40,802 nt of DNA, taken from a virus. The notes beneath the pieces are model-generated. The model was not told where the DNA came from. It worked only from the letters and a program-made list of their open reading frames with translations, and did not search any database. Each line of letters starts with the position of its first letter. Within the stretch, counting starts at the first letter, position 1. The stretch covers positions 1 through 40,802 of the IMG/VR virus record IMGVR_UViG_3300046791_000187. One strand, 5' to 3'. The translations under genes were made by a program, and so were the position numbers. Below, piece after piece: positions 14,922-22,570 of the stretch.

Positions 14922-15398
14922 TCATGAGTGCCGCACATCGAAACAAAGCATCTGGGCGTCATAGCCGATGCTGTAAACGCTGAGCACACGTGTCTGGATG
15001 CCGTTCCTGTCGCTGAAAGCGTAATTATCGATGCCATGTGGAACGGACAACTCCGCTCCAATAGCGAGGGTTCCGCCTCTTTTGTTGACGGTGGACGCGA
15101 TCATTTCCGCCGCCGGCGCGATGTAGCGTCCAGAGAACTGCTCCATGGAAAGCATCAATTGCTTCGGCGGTATTTTCAGATCGACCGTTCCCTGTTGAAT
15201 CGCGTCGGAAGAAACGAACCCCGTGCCAACCATTGCCTGCAAGCGCCGATTGAACTCCCGCGCGATCATCTCGGGCGTTATGATACCTTTCGGCCCATGG
15301 GTCGGGAGCGCCAAGGTCGATACGGGCATCAGCAACCCCGGCGTGGTGATGACCGCGGGCGCGGCGAACAGACCACCAAGGAAAGACCGACGCCGCAT
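14922..15398 (-). CDS. Truncated coat-like protein with Tat-like N-terminus
   Basis: The 158-residue protein starts directly after the TerL stop (TAGATG). It begins RRRSFLGGLFAAPAVITTPG, a twin-arginine-type signal (RRRSFLG plus a hydrophobic stretch). Later segments resemble the phage's own coat protein. Residues 71-102 (VDLKIPPKQLMLSMEQFSG, RYIAPAAEMIA) align without gaps to coat 85-116 with 12 of 32 identical. Residues 132-158 (GIQTRVLSVYSIGYD) align to GISMRAVRQYSISDD. IITPEMIAREF matches the coat start LLTINMITAKA. The ~240-residue middle is absent. Function unknown: minor shell protein, decoy or degenerate paralogue. Confidence 0.65.
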   Translation of the reverse strand: MRRRSFLGGLFAAPAVITTPGLLMPVSTLALPTHGPKGIITPEMIAREFNRRLQAMVGTGFVSSDAIQQGTVDLKIPPKQLMLSMEQFSGRYIAPAAEMIASTVNKRGGTLAIGAELSVPHGIDNYAFSDRNGIQTRVLSVYSIGYDAQMLCFDVRHS

Positions 15399-16772
15399 CT
15401 AAACCCCCATCCACCCCGTGCTCGTCCGCACGCCCTCGACCCACTGGCCGCGCGAGAACGACGCTCGCTGCGCCGCGACGATGTCAAGGCCAGTGTCGGG
15501 CCGCGCCTCCTTCAACCCCATCGCCAAAGTTCGAACGGCATCGCAACAATGCGAAGACCAATCATGGATCGGCGCATCCTTGAACACGCCCAGGCGGTCG
15601 TTGAAGTCGCGATGGTAGTAGACCATGCACTCGCGCAGCCGCTCGGTGCGAACACGATCCATCCAGCACCTCGGCAGCAGCATCTTCACCGCGTTGATCC
15701 CGTCATCGATATCCTGACGCGGCACTACGCGCACCTTCCGACCGTTGGCGCGTAGCAACTCCTCGCGCGTCTTGCCGGTGCCCAGTTCTCGCGCGCCGGC
15801 ATCGTGAGGAAGCAGATCGGTGGTATATCGATAGGGTTTGTTATCCAGCCAATGCACATAGTGCGTCAGTGGCTCGCCCACTGCCTCATAGTAGTCGATG
15901 ACATGCACCTCGCGGCCCACGAGCTGCGCGCAGACGATCGCCGTGGCATCGCCGATCCCCAGATCCCACGCTGTCCAGACAGGCACGGCCGGGTCATACG
16001 GGACACTGCAGATACGTCCATCAGCGTCAGCCGCGGCCATCTCGGCACGATAGATCGAACCACGAATGGCCGCGTCGAAGCTGACCTCGAGTTCCTGGTC
16101 ATACTGATCGGCGGTTAATGTTCGCCGCATGTCGTCCAGTTCGGACTGAGGCAACAGTCCGCTCTGGGATGCCCGCAATACCATCGAGAACCATAATGGA
16201 TTATCTTGGGCTTCCTTGTGGATGGCATAAAAGTCGTTGCGACCCTTCGGCGTGCCGATGAACACCGCCCAACCGTTACGGTCGGCCAGTGATGGACGGA
16301 TGACCTCGGGCCACGCACGAGGATCGATGTCGCCATATTCATCGAGCACGACGCCGTCAGCGAAGGTGCCACGCAGCCGGTCATAGTTCTCAGCGCCGTA
16401 CAGACGAACGCGGCTGCCATTCGGGAACAGTACCATCAGGTCGCTCTCGCGTTGCTCAACACCTGGGATGTCAGCGGTGAAGCGCTTCAGGTACGACCAG
16501 GCCGTGTCCTTGGATTGCGCGTAGGTTGGCGCCAAATAAGCAAAGCGTCCGTCAGGCTTCTTGCAGCGCAGAGCTGCGTCGATGAGATCCATCACACAGG
16601 CGACGGTCTTGCCGGCGCGGCGATGAACGACAAGACAGGCCCAACGCTGTTTGCGCGCATGGAACGCGGCAAACTGCGAACGCGCAGTATAGCCAAGCTC
16701 AATCTTTGATGGTCTCGTTGCCACTGATTTCGCCGCGATCGACGCCTGTAACGATGAGGACGGGGCCGCCAT
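15399..16772 (-). CDS. terL: Terminase large subunit (packaging ATPase-nuclease)
   Basis: TerL threads DNA into the procapsid and cuts it. The 457-residue protein shows IELGYTARSQFAAFHARKQR, the Walker A variant HRRAGKT (50-56), APTYAQSKDTAW, Walker B VVLDE (141-145) and FIGTPKG (coupling motif, 171-177). In the RNase-H-like nuclease, D270 in TAWDLGIGDATAIV is the first acidic residue, and the closing SSHCCDAVRTLAMG helix carries the last. ATG 16772 overlaps the small upstream gene by 74 bases. A GTG at 16722 would remove most of the overlap and keep the conserved start. Circular permutation of the window suggests headful cutting. Confidence 0.92.
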   Translation of the reverse strand: MAAPSSSLQASIAAKSVATRPSKIELGYTARSQFAAFHARKQRWACLVVHRRAGKTVACVMDLIDAALRCKKPDGRFAYLAPTYAQSKDTAWSYLKRFTADIPGVEQRESDLMVLFPNGSRVRLYGAENYDRLRGTFADGVVLDEYGDIDPRAWPEVIRPSLADRNGWAVFIGTPKGRNDFYAIHKEAQDNPLWFSMVLRASQSGLLPQSELDDMRRTLTADQYDQELEVSFDAAIRGSIYRAEMAAADADGRICSVPYDPAVPVWTAWDLGIGDATAIVCAQLVGREVHVIDYYEAVGEPLTHYVHWLDNKPYRYTTDLLPHDAGARELGTGKTREELLRANGRKVRVVPRQDIDDGINAVKMLLPRCWMDRVRTERLRECMVYYHRDFNDRLGVFKDAPIHDWSSHCCDAVRTLAMGLKEARPDTGLDIVAAQRASFSRGQWVEGVRTSTGWMGV

Positions 16773-16971
16773 CTGGGCCGGTATGTGAAGTCACGGCGAG
16801 GTCTGGGATGGTCTTACGAAGTAGGCCGAGGGCCGCCCGAACCTGATCACTGGACATATTTATCGAATTTTTCTCATCCAAAGCGAACTTATTCAAGCGG
16901 TTAACCAACTGACTTGTCTGGATGGCATTGCGCGTTCGCTCATCCTGTTTTGGGTTTAGTCGAGTTGGCAT
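16699..16971 (-). CDS. Small terminase candidate
   Basis: The 90-residue protein lies directly upstream of TerL. It has a helical middle (QTSQLVNRLNKFALDE, MSSDQVRAALGLLRKTIPDL) that resembles the short terminase-associated proteins of alphaproteobacterial P22-like phages, where 'M...QVRAA..LL.K..PDL' is a recurring motif. It is short for a full small terminase, so it could be one domain of it. The ATG is three bases after the NusG-like stop. Confidence 0.55.
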   Translation of the reverse strand: MPTRLNPKQDERTRNAIQTSQLVNRLNKFALDEKNSINMSSDQVRAALGLLRKTIPDLAVTSHTGPDGGPVLIVTGVDRGEISGNETIKD

Positions 16972-16974
16972 TGC

Positions 16975-17556
16975 TCACGTATCACGTCTTATGGCCAGAC
17001 ACTCGGCTTTGACTGTCACCTCGCGCAGTTCGCCGAACATGAGGACGTGGACGCGTGCGCTGTCGCCGGTCACGCGGTGGACGACAGCGTTGATGCCATC
17101 GAGGGGGCTGCCGTTGGTTAGACTACAAGGCGTCCCTGGGCGCCATGTGTCGCTGGCTGGTGGTAACGAGCGGCGGTCTTCCTCGGTCGCCTGCAACGCT
17201 TCGACAGCGCCGCCACGGACATGGTTCGGCCGGCCGCCCGACATGCACAGTTTATGAACACCGGCTGCATAACGAGCGGCGACCCATCCCTGGTCGGGGC
17301 TAAGGGCCAGGAACAGATAGTTGGGGAACAGCGGTCGGTGGACAATGCGACGCGGGGTGCCGGCCAGCTTCGCGTAGAGCGGGAGGTATGTTTCGTAGCC
17401 AGCGCGATTGAGTGAGACCGAGGCCCAGGTTTCGCTGTTCGGGTGGGTGTGGATGACTGCCCATTGGCTCGCGGCGGCATCGCGTCCGCAGTCCGGTAGC
17501 AAGATGCTCTCGGTTTCCACGCGTGGGTTGTGTCCAGATTTTTCACCGATGGTCAA
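16975..17556 (-). CDS. NusG-like transcription antiterminator
   Basis: The 193-residue protein has both NusG domains. The NGN domain spans about residues 31-110: QWAVIHTHPNSETWASVSL, AGYETYLPLYA, VHRPLFPNYLFLAL. The KOW domain spans 138-185: PGTPCSLTNGSPLDGINAVV, then ARVHVLMFGELREVTV. NusG paralogues (RfaH, LoaP) ride on RNA polymerase to suppress termination in one operon. This one is encoded between a strong leftward terminator and the terminase and virion genes, so it probably acts as the late antiterminator, in the role of lambda Q. The start is uncertain: TTG 17556 opens the frame without a good ribosome site, and GTG 17520 or TTG 17502 are alternatives. Confidence 0.85.
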   Translation of the reverse strand: MTIGEKSGHNPRVETESILLPDCGRDAAASQWAVIHTHPNSETWASVSLNRAGYETYLPLYAKLAGTPRRIVHRPLFPNYLFLALSPDQGWVAARYAAGVHKLCMSGGRPNHVRGGAVEALQATEEDRRSLPPASDTWRPGTPCSLTNGSPLDGINAVVHRVTGDSARVHVLMFGELREVTVKAECLAIRRDT

Positions 17557-17581
17557 GATGGGTCAGCATTGCTGTCGCGCA

Positions 17582-17612
17582 CAAAAAAACCGCCGGAGGC
17601 GAACCCGGCGGT
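17582..17612 (-). terminator. Strong intrinsic terminator, leftward
   Basis: On the minus strand ACCGCCGG and CCGGCGGT form an 8-bp GC-rich stem with an 8-base loop, followed by seven U residues. It lies 29 bases past the PEP-CTERM stop and 26 before the NusG-like start. It closes the moron and stands as a gate before the late genes. Confidence 0.9.
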
Positions 17613-17640
17613 CAGGGGGGAATCGGTGTAGTTAGCTGAG

Positions 17641-18480
17641 TTACGCTGTATCGCCCGACGTGGCGGCGGATGCAAGAGGCCACGCGGCGCCTCCTGAGGG
17701 GTCTGTGCGGCGTGGACGGCGGCTGGCGGTGACATAACCCAGGGCGGCCAGTCCGACGCCGAGGATGGCGAGGGCGGCTGGCTCGGGCGTATCCACGACG
17801 TCAGCGGTGGGAACAACCACCAGGTAGAAGCTCTCGGCGCCGTCGCTGGCACCTGACCACGCGGCATGGAAGAGCAGGCTGTCGCCCGGCTGGATCTTGC
17901 AGTCGGCCAGGACGAACGAGCCTGAGTCACGGCAACCGAGCGAGAGGTCGAAGCCGGAGATGAGGTAGTCGCCCTTGCCGTTGCCGTTGGCGGTGTCTGG
18001 CAGCGCGAGTGGCAGTCCGGTCAGGTCGAAGATGATGCGTTGCCCAGCGGGCTTGCTCAGGTCGATCAGTTGGAATGCTTCGAGCGTCTCGCCGTTGTGC
18101 GCGGTGTTGACGTCGATCACGACGCCGAAGTGGAACAGCGGATCGTTGCCGGATGCGTTGAGGAAGCTTTGCAGGAAGCTGTCTGTGTAGCCGACCGCGT
18201 TGGCTTCGAGGTCGCCCACGACCACCCCTCCGCCGCCTGGGTTGATGTTCGTGCTGAAGGTGTTGAACGACGTATCGTTTCCATGGGAGCTGAAGTCGTT
18301 ATAGCCGAACAGTGCGGGTTGCTGTCCCTGATTGGTGCCGCAGATGATGCACGGGGCGGACTGCGATTGGGGCACGGGGTTGGAGAGCGTTGTGACCGTC
18401 AGCGCCGCGTGCGCGGGGATTGTGAGCTGCCCGAAATATCATGCTCCGGCGACGACGGCGGCTGCGAGCGTGCGTTTCAT
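17641..18480 (-). CDS. PEP-CTERM surface protein (moron), signal peptide interrupted by in-frame TGA
   Basis: The frame opens at ATG 18480 with a signal peptide (MKRTLAAAVVAGA, then YFGQLTIPAHA). It is broken by TGA at 18441-18439 (codon 14) and is then open to 17641. The mature part begins near SAPCIICGTNQ, a start seen in secreted PEP-CTERM proteins. It ends in a sorting signal, TPEPAALAILGVGLAALGYV, followed by ASRRPRR. Such signals are recognised by host exosortase. A 19-residue tail after the Arg cluster is unusual. An intact frame exists only from GTG 18375, which would lack the signal peptide. The gene has its own promoter and terminator and probably alters the lysogen surface; the effect is unknown. 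Confidence 0.8.
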
Positions 18481-18506
18481 GGCGGTGGCCCCCTGGGTGG
18501 CGGGGA

Positions 18507-18534
18507 TTCTTACGGGATTTTCATCGTTGGTCAA
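18507..18534 (-). promoter_or_regulatory. Promoter candidate for the PEP-CTERM gene
   Basis: TTGACC (18534-18529) and TAAGAA (18512-18507) are separated by 16 bases and lie about 30 bases upstream of ATG 18480. This is the best sigma-70-like match in the area and would let the gene be expressed independently of the early operon. Confidence 0.55.
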
Positions 18535-18737
18535 GGGATGCTGGCGTGTGGGGGAGATGGTGCGCTAGTCTCCGTTCGGTTTTGTTTGACCACCACCGAC
18601 GACCACCTGAGCCGCCGCCGCGCACCCCCATGGCGGCGGTTTTTTTGTGTTTGGCTGATGCGTGCGGCCGCGAGAGCGATGCCGGCTGCCGCGAGGGTGA
18701 TCACGACGGCGACCTGTAGGGCGTAGAGCAGGATCAT
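18531..18737 (-). CDS. 68-residue single-span membrane protein, unknown
   Basis: ATG 18737 overlaps the stop of the 136-residue gene (ATGA). Residues 2-25 form one transmembrane helix (ILLYALQVAVVITLAAAG). The rest is Arg-rich and is read through the terminator hairpin on the opposite strand, so its C-terminal sequence may be incidental. No family recognised. Confidence 0.5.
   Translation of the reverse strand: MILLYALQVAVVITLAAAGIALAAARISQTQKNRRHGGARRRLRWSSVVVKQNRTETSAPSPPHASIP
18612..18646 (+). terminator. Intrinsic terminator, rightward
   Basis: CCGCCGCC (18612-18619) and GGCGGCGG (18632-18639) form an 8-bp stem, followed by seven T on the plus strand. No rightward gene ends here. Together with the leftward terminator at 17582 it bounds the PEP-CTERM cassette with outward-facing terminators. 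The two sites share the 15-base sequence CACAAAAAAACCGCC in inverted orientation. Confidence 0.75.
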
Positions 18738-19144
18738 GGGTGGTCGGTCACGTCGCGGCGTTCCTGTTCGAGGCCCTGTCGGATTCGTCTGGTTCGTTCG
18801 GACGGCGCGATTGCTTCGGCCCATTTTGCCATAGCGAGTTCGTCATCGAAATCATGGATGACGATTGGTCGGCGGCCGATGAGGGCGGCGAAGAGATCTG
18901 TTCGGGCTTCCTGTGCGAAATCTCGGTTGTCCACGGGGACATTGATCTGGTCGAGGCGCAGCCGGCCTTTCGCGCTGATGCTGGCGACGACGAAGTACCA
19001 GTGTTTGGTATCGTGTCCGGTCTCGATACCCCAGACGAGCGGCCCGATGGCGATCATGGGCGCTTTGCCGGCGCCGTGGGTGACGTGTTTGGCGATGGCG
19101 TTGGCCGCGTCCTGCCGGGTTCCGAAGTCTTGAGGTGGTTTCAT
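18734..19144 (-). CDS. 136-residue early protein, unknown
   Basis: A soluble alpha/beta protein with KAPMIAIGPLVWGIETGHD and HWYFVVASISAKGRL early on and a charged C-terminus (PSERTRRIRQGLEQERRD). AAAGGA precedes the ATG. It ends the replication part of the leftward operon and is coupled to the small membrane protein by ATGA. No family recognised. Confidence 0.65.
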   Translation of the reverse strand: MKPPQDFGTRQDAANAIAKHVTHGAGKAPMIAIGPLVWGIETGHDTKHWYFVVASISAKGRLRLDQINVPVDNRDFAQEARTDLFAALIGRRPIVIHDFDDELAMAKWAEAIAPSERTRRIRQGLEQERRDVTDHP

Positions 19145-19203
19145 TTTGGTTTCCTTTTATCCCATTTCGTCTGTGTTCCTGACAAATTCGCTTGCGCGCG
19201 AGG

Positions 19204-19240
19204 TATATAGGCAAAGGCGTATAAAAAAAGAAACACCGAT
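19204..19240 (-). promoter_or_regulatory. Possible promoter in the 128-bp gap after the primase gene
   Basis: The gap is AT-rich, with TATATA (about 19210) 18 bases after TTTCTT in a T-rich tract. It could restart transcription for the 136-residue gene. The beginning of the gap carries CCTGACA repeats that also code for the primase C-terminus. Weak support. Confidence 0.25.
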
Positions 19241-19272
19241 GCCTCTCTATGCCCCGTACGCAATCCGGATTG

Positions 19273-21753
19273 TCAGGAAGTGTCAGGATTGTCAGGGTCG
19301 AAATCAGCCCCTGTGATAAGGGCTCGGACCATGGCGCGCCGTAGGATTTCCCTTTGAGTTCGTTCGGTAAAGAACGTGTGAACGGCGTCATTGACGAGCC
19401 ATGCGTTAGGATTGAACTCTTTTTCGGGCATCAGCCATCCGCCGGCTTCGAGGGGTGAGATGAGTTTACGGATGTCCTCGGTTGCTTTGTGCCGGCAGAC
19501 GCGGACGTTGGCGGTCAGGTCGGACATGACGATGCGTTGGAGGCGTTTGGTCAGGATGTATCCGGCGATGGACCTGGTGGCCTCGATGTCGCCCCCGGCT
19601 CCGCCCATTGCCGCGTAGACCCTGGCCGCGTTTGGCAGTGCGGACTGGAACACGAGGTCTCGCGCCATCCTGGCGGTTTCTCCGCTCACGTCGCCGAATG
19701 CGTTATCCCCGAGCAGATGCAGTACGAGGGAGATCCTTCCCCACAGGCCGGTGAGTTTGCCGATAAAGCCGGTGAACCTCGCGCCGAGCACGTCGGCTTG
19801 TTCCATGGCATGGGTTCGGCGTTGGACTTCCTCTCTGATCGCGTGGGCATCGCTGGAGAGATGGACGAGGCGGGTTCGTGTATCGCGCAGGAGGCGGTTG
19901 ATCAGGCGATCGTAGAGTTCGGGGGTTTGGTCGGTTGGTTCGTCGGTTCCGATGGACGCCTCGGCGACGATGATCGGGGCGAAGCGTTGCCAGAGGCCGT
20001 CATCGGTGAGGTCTCGGAACTGGCGCAGCCTGTCCGGTTGTATGCCGCCGCAAATGGTGGCGAGCAGGTTCTCGATCGGCAGTGTGCCGCGCGCGACACG
20101 GTCCACGACATGGGCGCCGCCGTTGTAGGATTGGAGCCAGAAGGCGCGATCGGCCGCTCCGCCTTTTCCTGGGGCGTATTTTTCCATGGAGCCGATCCAT
20201 CCGGCGAGTTCGTCGCGCACGATGCCGACGCCGCGGCTCTGTCGGACCATGATGTCCTGCATGGCCTCGATGGTGCCGTCGTGGCTGACGAGGCGGCGTG
20301 GTTGGGTCGGCTCCGGGGTGTCGTCTCGTTCCTTTTTCGGCAGTCTTTTCCATACGTTGAGTTGCTTCAGGTATTCCCTGAGTTCGACGGTCTGGATTTT
20401 GATATGTGGTCGCCAGGCGGTATCGATGATGGGTGTTTTCTTGGTTGACGGTTCGCCCACGAGCGCGACCCAGATGGCTGCCGGGACCGTCCAGCTATCG
20501 TAACGCTTCATGAGCAGGCGGATCTCGCCATGGACGGCGGCGGAAGCGGCGCTGATGGTTGCCCATGCGAGGGCGCATGGGTCGGCCCCTATGGTATTGG
20601 CGCGGGATTGGACGAATTGGGCCAGATGATCTGGTAGCATGGCGAGATCGAACCGGACGGGTCGCATGGTGTTCCAGGGGTCGAAGACGCGCGTGGTTGG
20701 TGTCCATGTTTCGGTCTCCGGCCAAGGCGGCGGCGCGATTTGTGGCGCGTCGATCTTGATGGATAGCCAGTAGTTTGGATCATCGATCGGCGGCGGCGGT
20801 TCCGGTTCCTGGGGACGGGCCGGAACGACGGACCTGCTCCAGATGCGTTCGAAGTAGCGCTCGTCGTTGGCGTGTTCCGGGCCGGCGCCGTGTGGATTGG
20901 CGAGGATGGCGGCGCGCATTTCCCCGTAGGTGAACCCCGCCGCCTTGAGCATCGAGCCGAGCGACATATCGAAGCCCGAACGAGATGTGTCGGTGAGGCC
21001 GGTGCCGATGCCGAGCCAGCGTTCGGCGAGGTATGGGCGATCGCGCAGCGCGCCCGCGAGTTTGGCGCGTAACGCTTCAGGTGCTGGCGCCGTGGCGTCT
21101 CCGATATCGTCTGACCCGGCGATGGTGGTCTCGCGTGGGCCGAACAGAGCGGCAACGGTGCGAATGGCGTCCAGTCCGATCAGGGCGACGTGTTCCCCCG
21201 CTTCGTGCCATTGCCTGCCGGTGACGGTAAAAAAGCGGTGGCTGAGGTAGATTTCAGCGGCGGGTCCGTGTGCCTCTCCGGTGCCGTTTCCATTGCCGTT
21301 CGGATAGGTTTTCTTGCGGCCGTTCATATTTGGCGGGATGGCGAACGCGGCGCGGATGGTTGGTAGTTCAGCCTGCGAGACACGGAAGAACAGCTTCAGT
21401 CCGACGCCGGATGGTGAGACCTCGGCGTATGTGTCCAGGACATCGAGGTATGGTCTGGCCCACTCGGCCAGTCGGCCGTCCACGAGGCAGCTATCCAGAT
21501 CGAGGCCGACGAGGGCTTCGCCTGTGCCAAGGTCGCCCAGCACGATGCCTTCGCCGTCCCATGCTCCCTGGGTTCGTACACGGGCGGCGGCGCAAAACGC
21601 GTGGCTTCCCCAGTTGCGTGGGTCGGTGACGTCGGCGGCGGGTCCGCCTCGGACGCTGATGGGGATTTTGGTTTGTTTGCCGGCGCGGATGACGTTTTGC
21701 CAGAGTATCCAGCGGTCGAGGTCGGTCAGGTAAGGCGGGATTGTGCCGGTCAT
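19273..21753 (-). CDS. Primase-helicase (primase-polymerase-like N-terminus, DUF3987-type helicase)
   Basis: The 826-residue protein probably primes and unwinds the phage origin. The N-terminus (1-320) has the primase-polymerase pattern GEALVGLDLDSCL with paired Asp, TYAEVSPSGVGLKLFF, and a late GMRAAILANPHG-like helical block. The C-terminal half matches DUF3987 helicase-like proteins: ALAWATISAASAAV, the P-loop variant VALVGEPSTKKTP, SHDGTIEAMQDIM, RDELAGWIGSMEKY and a Walker-B-like LLATICGGIQPDRL. Note Lys-Lys-Thr in place of Gly-Lys-Thr/Ser. ATG 21753 overlaps the nuclease stop (ATGA). The longer frame to 21858 is not homologous. Confidence 0.82.
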   Translation of the reverse strand: MTGTIPPYLTDLDRWILWQNVIRAGKQTKIPISVRGGPAADVTDPRNWGSHAFCAAARVRTQGAWDGEGIVLGDLGTGEALVGLDLDSCLVDGRLAEWARPYLDVLDTYAEVSPSGVGLKLFFRVSQAELPTIRAAFAIPPNMNGRKKTYPNGNGNGTGEAHGPAAEIYLSHRFFTVTGRQWHEAGEHVALIGLDAIRTVAALFGPRETTIAGSDDIGDATAPAPEALRAKLAGALRDRPYLAERWLGIGTGLTDTSRSGFDMSLGSMLKAAGFTYGEMRAAILANPHGAGPEHANDERYFERIWSRSVVPARPQEPEPPPPIDDPNYWLSIKIDAPQIAPPPWPETETWTPTTRVFDPWNTMRPVRFDLAMLPDHLAQFVQSRANTIGADPCALAWATISAASAAVHGEIRLLMKRYDSWTVPAAIWVALVGEPSTKKTPIIDTAWRPHIKIQTVELREYLKQLNVWKRLPKKERDDTPEPTQPRRLVSHDGTIEAMQDIMVRQSRGVGIVRDELAGWIGSMEKYAPGKGGAADRAFWLQSYNGGAHVVDRVARGTLPIENLLATICGGIQPDRLRQFRDLTDDGLWQRFAPIIVAEASIGTDEPTDQTPELYDRLINRLLRDTRTRLVHLSSDAHAIREEVQRRTHAMEQADVLGARFTGFIGKLTGLWGRISLVLHLLGDNAFGDVSGETARMARDLVFQSALPNAARVYAAMGGAGGDIEATRSIAGYILTKRLQRIVMSDLTANVRVCRHKATEDIRKLISPLEAGGWLMPEKEFNPNAWLVNDAVHTFFTERTQREILRRAMVRALITGADFDPDNPDTS

Positions 21754-22307
21754 GACGGGCTGAATGTGCCGGACCCGGCTCGGGTCACCTTGGCCAGCAT
21801 TCCCTGGTGGTATCCGGTCCATTCGGTCCAGAACCGTTCGCCGCACAGGCGGAGGCAAAGTCCGCGTGCTTCGCGGGTGAGAAACCCCACGTTGGCTGCC
21901 CCGAACAGACGGTGCGCGGCGAATGCGTGCTGTCGCATGTATTCATCGGCGCGGCTGAATTTGGTTCGCACGAAGACTGCTTCGAGCGGGCGGCCGGTCC
22001 ACTTTTGTGGCACTTCCGCGCCGTTGGCCGCGATGACGCCGACAGCGTATTGGCTGGCCTGGAGCAGGTATTGGCCCAGCTCGGCGGCGCGGGTGGGCGC
22101 TCGCTTGACCTCGATACCCAGGATGCGGCCTTCCAACTCCATCACGAAATCGATCCGCAATGGGTCGGGTTTGCCCTTCATGGCATGGGTCCAGCAGAGC
22201 ATTCGAACCTCCGAGCGAAACAGGCACCTGTCGCTCAGACGGCGTAAGTCGGCCACCAGTTCGGCGCTGATTTCGGCCTCGGACTGGAAAGTGGCGGCCT
22301 CGCTCAT
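21750..22307 (-). CDS. PD-(D/E)XK-type nuclease candidate
   Basis: The 185-residue protein contains PLRIDFVMELEGRILGIEVKRA (residues 52-74). Its Asp, then E-V-K, fits the metal-binding core of PD-(D/E)XK nucleases. A helix follows (AELGQYLLQASQYAVG) that packs on the core in VRR-type and related enzymes. It lies between regulatory genes and the primase, coupled at both ends by ATGA overlaps. It could process replication or recombination intermediates, and might serve as partner to RecT. Confidence 0.65.
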   Translation of the reverse strand: MSEAATFQSEAEISAELVADLRRLSDRCLFRSEVRMLCWTHAMKGKPDPLRIDFVMELEGRILGIEVKRAPTRAAELGQYLLQASQYAVGVIAANGAEVPQKWTGRPLEAVFVRTKFSRADEYMRQHAFAAHRLFGAANVGFLTREARGLCLRLCGERFWTEWTGYHQGMLAKVTRAGSGTFSPS

Positions 22308-22570
22308 GACAGGCGCCTTTGGAGCCGCGCGAGGACGGCGCGGATGAGGATGCGCGCGACGGGCTCGGCGATGGGTCGGGGCTGATCGTCGGTGGGCAGT
22401 CGTAGCCATTCGGGCGGGGTGTATGTCGGGTCGGGGTCGCACTCGGGGCCGGGGGCAAAGTTGAACGGTGTGATGGCGTATGGACGTGTGGACGTATCCA
22501 CGTGTTGGCGTGTGGCACGACTGGGCACGACCGGGGCGAACAGGTCCGGCCTCGTTCCGCGGGCGGTCAT
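22304..22570 (-). CDS. 88-residue Pro-rich protein, unknown
   Basis: Both ends are ATGA overlaps, which fixes the start at 22570. The first 60 residues are rich in Pro, Thr and Asp (FNFAPGPECDPDPTYTPPEW). The C-terminus is a basic helix (ARILIRAVLARLQRRL). No family recognised. Confidence 0.6.
   Translation of the reverse strand: MTARGTRPDLFAPVVPSRATRQHVDTSTRPYAITPFNFAPGPECDPDPTYTPPEWLRLPTDDQPRPIAEPVARILIRAVLARLQRRLS

Noticed and set aside
8679-17041. Recoding of TGA in this phage, suggested by TGA breaks at 8982 and 18441
   Set aside because: Most genes end in TGA with ATGA overlaps and use TGG for Trp, so TGA is a normal stop here.
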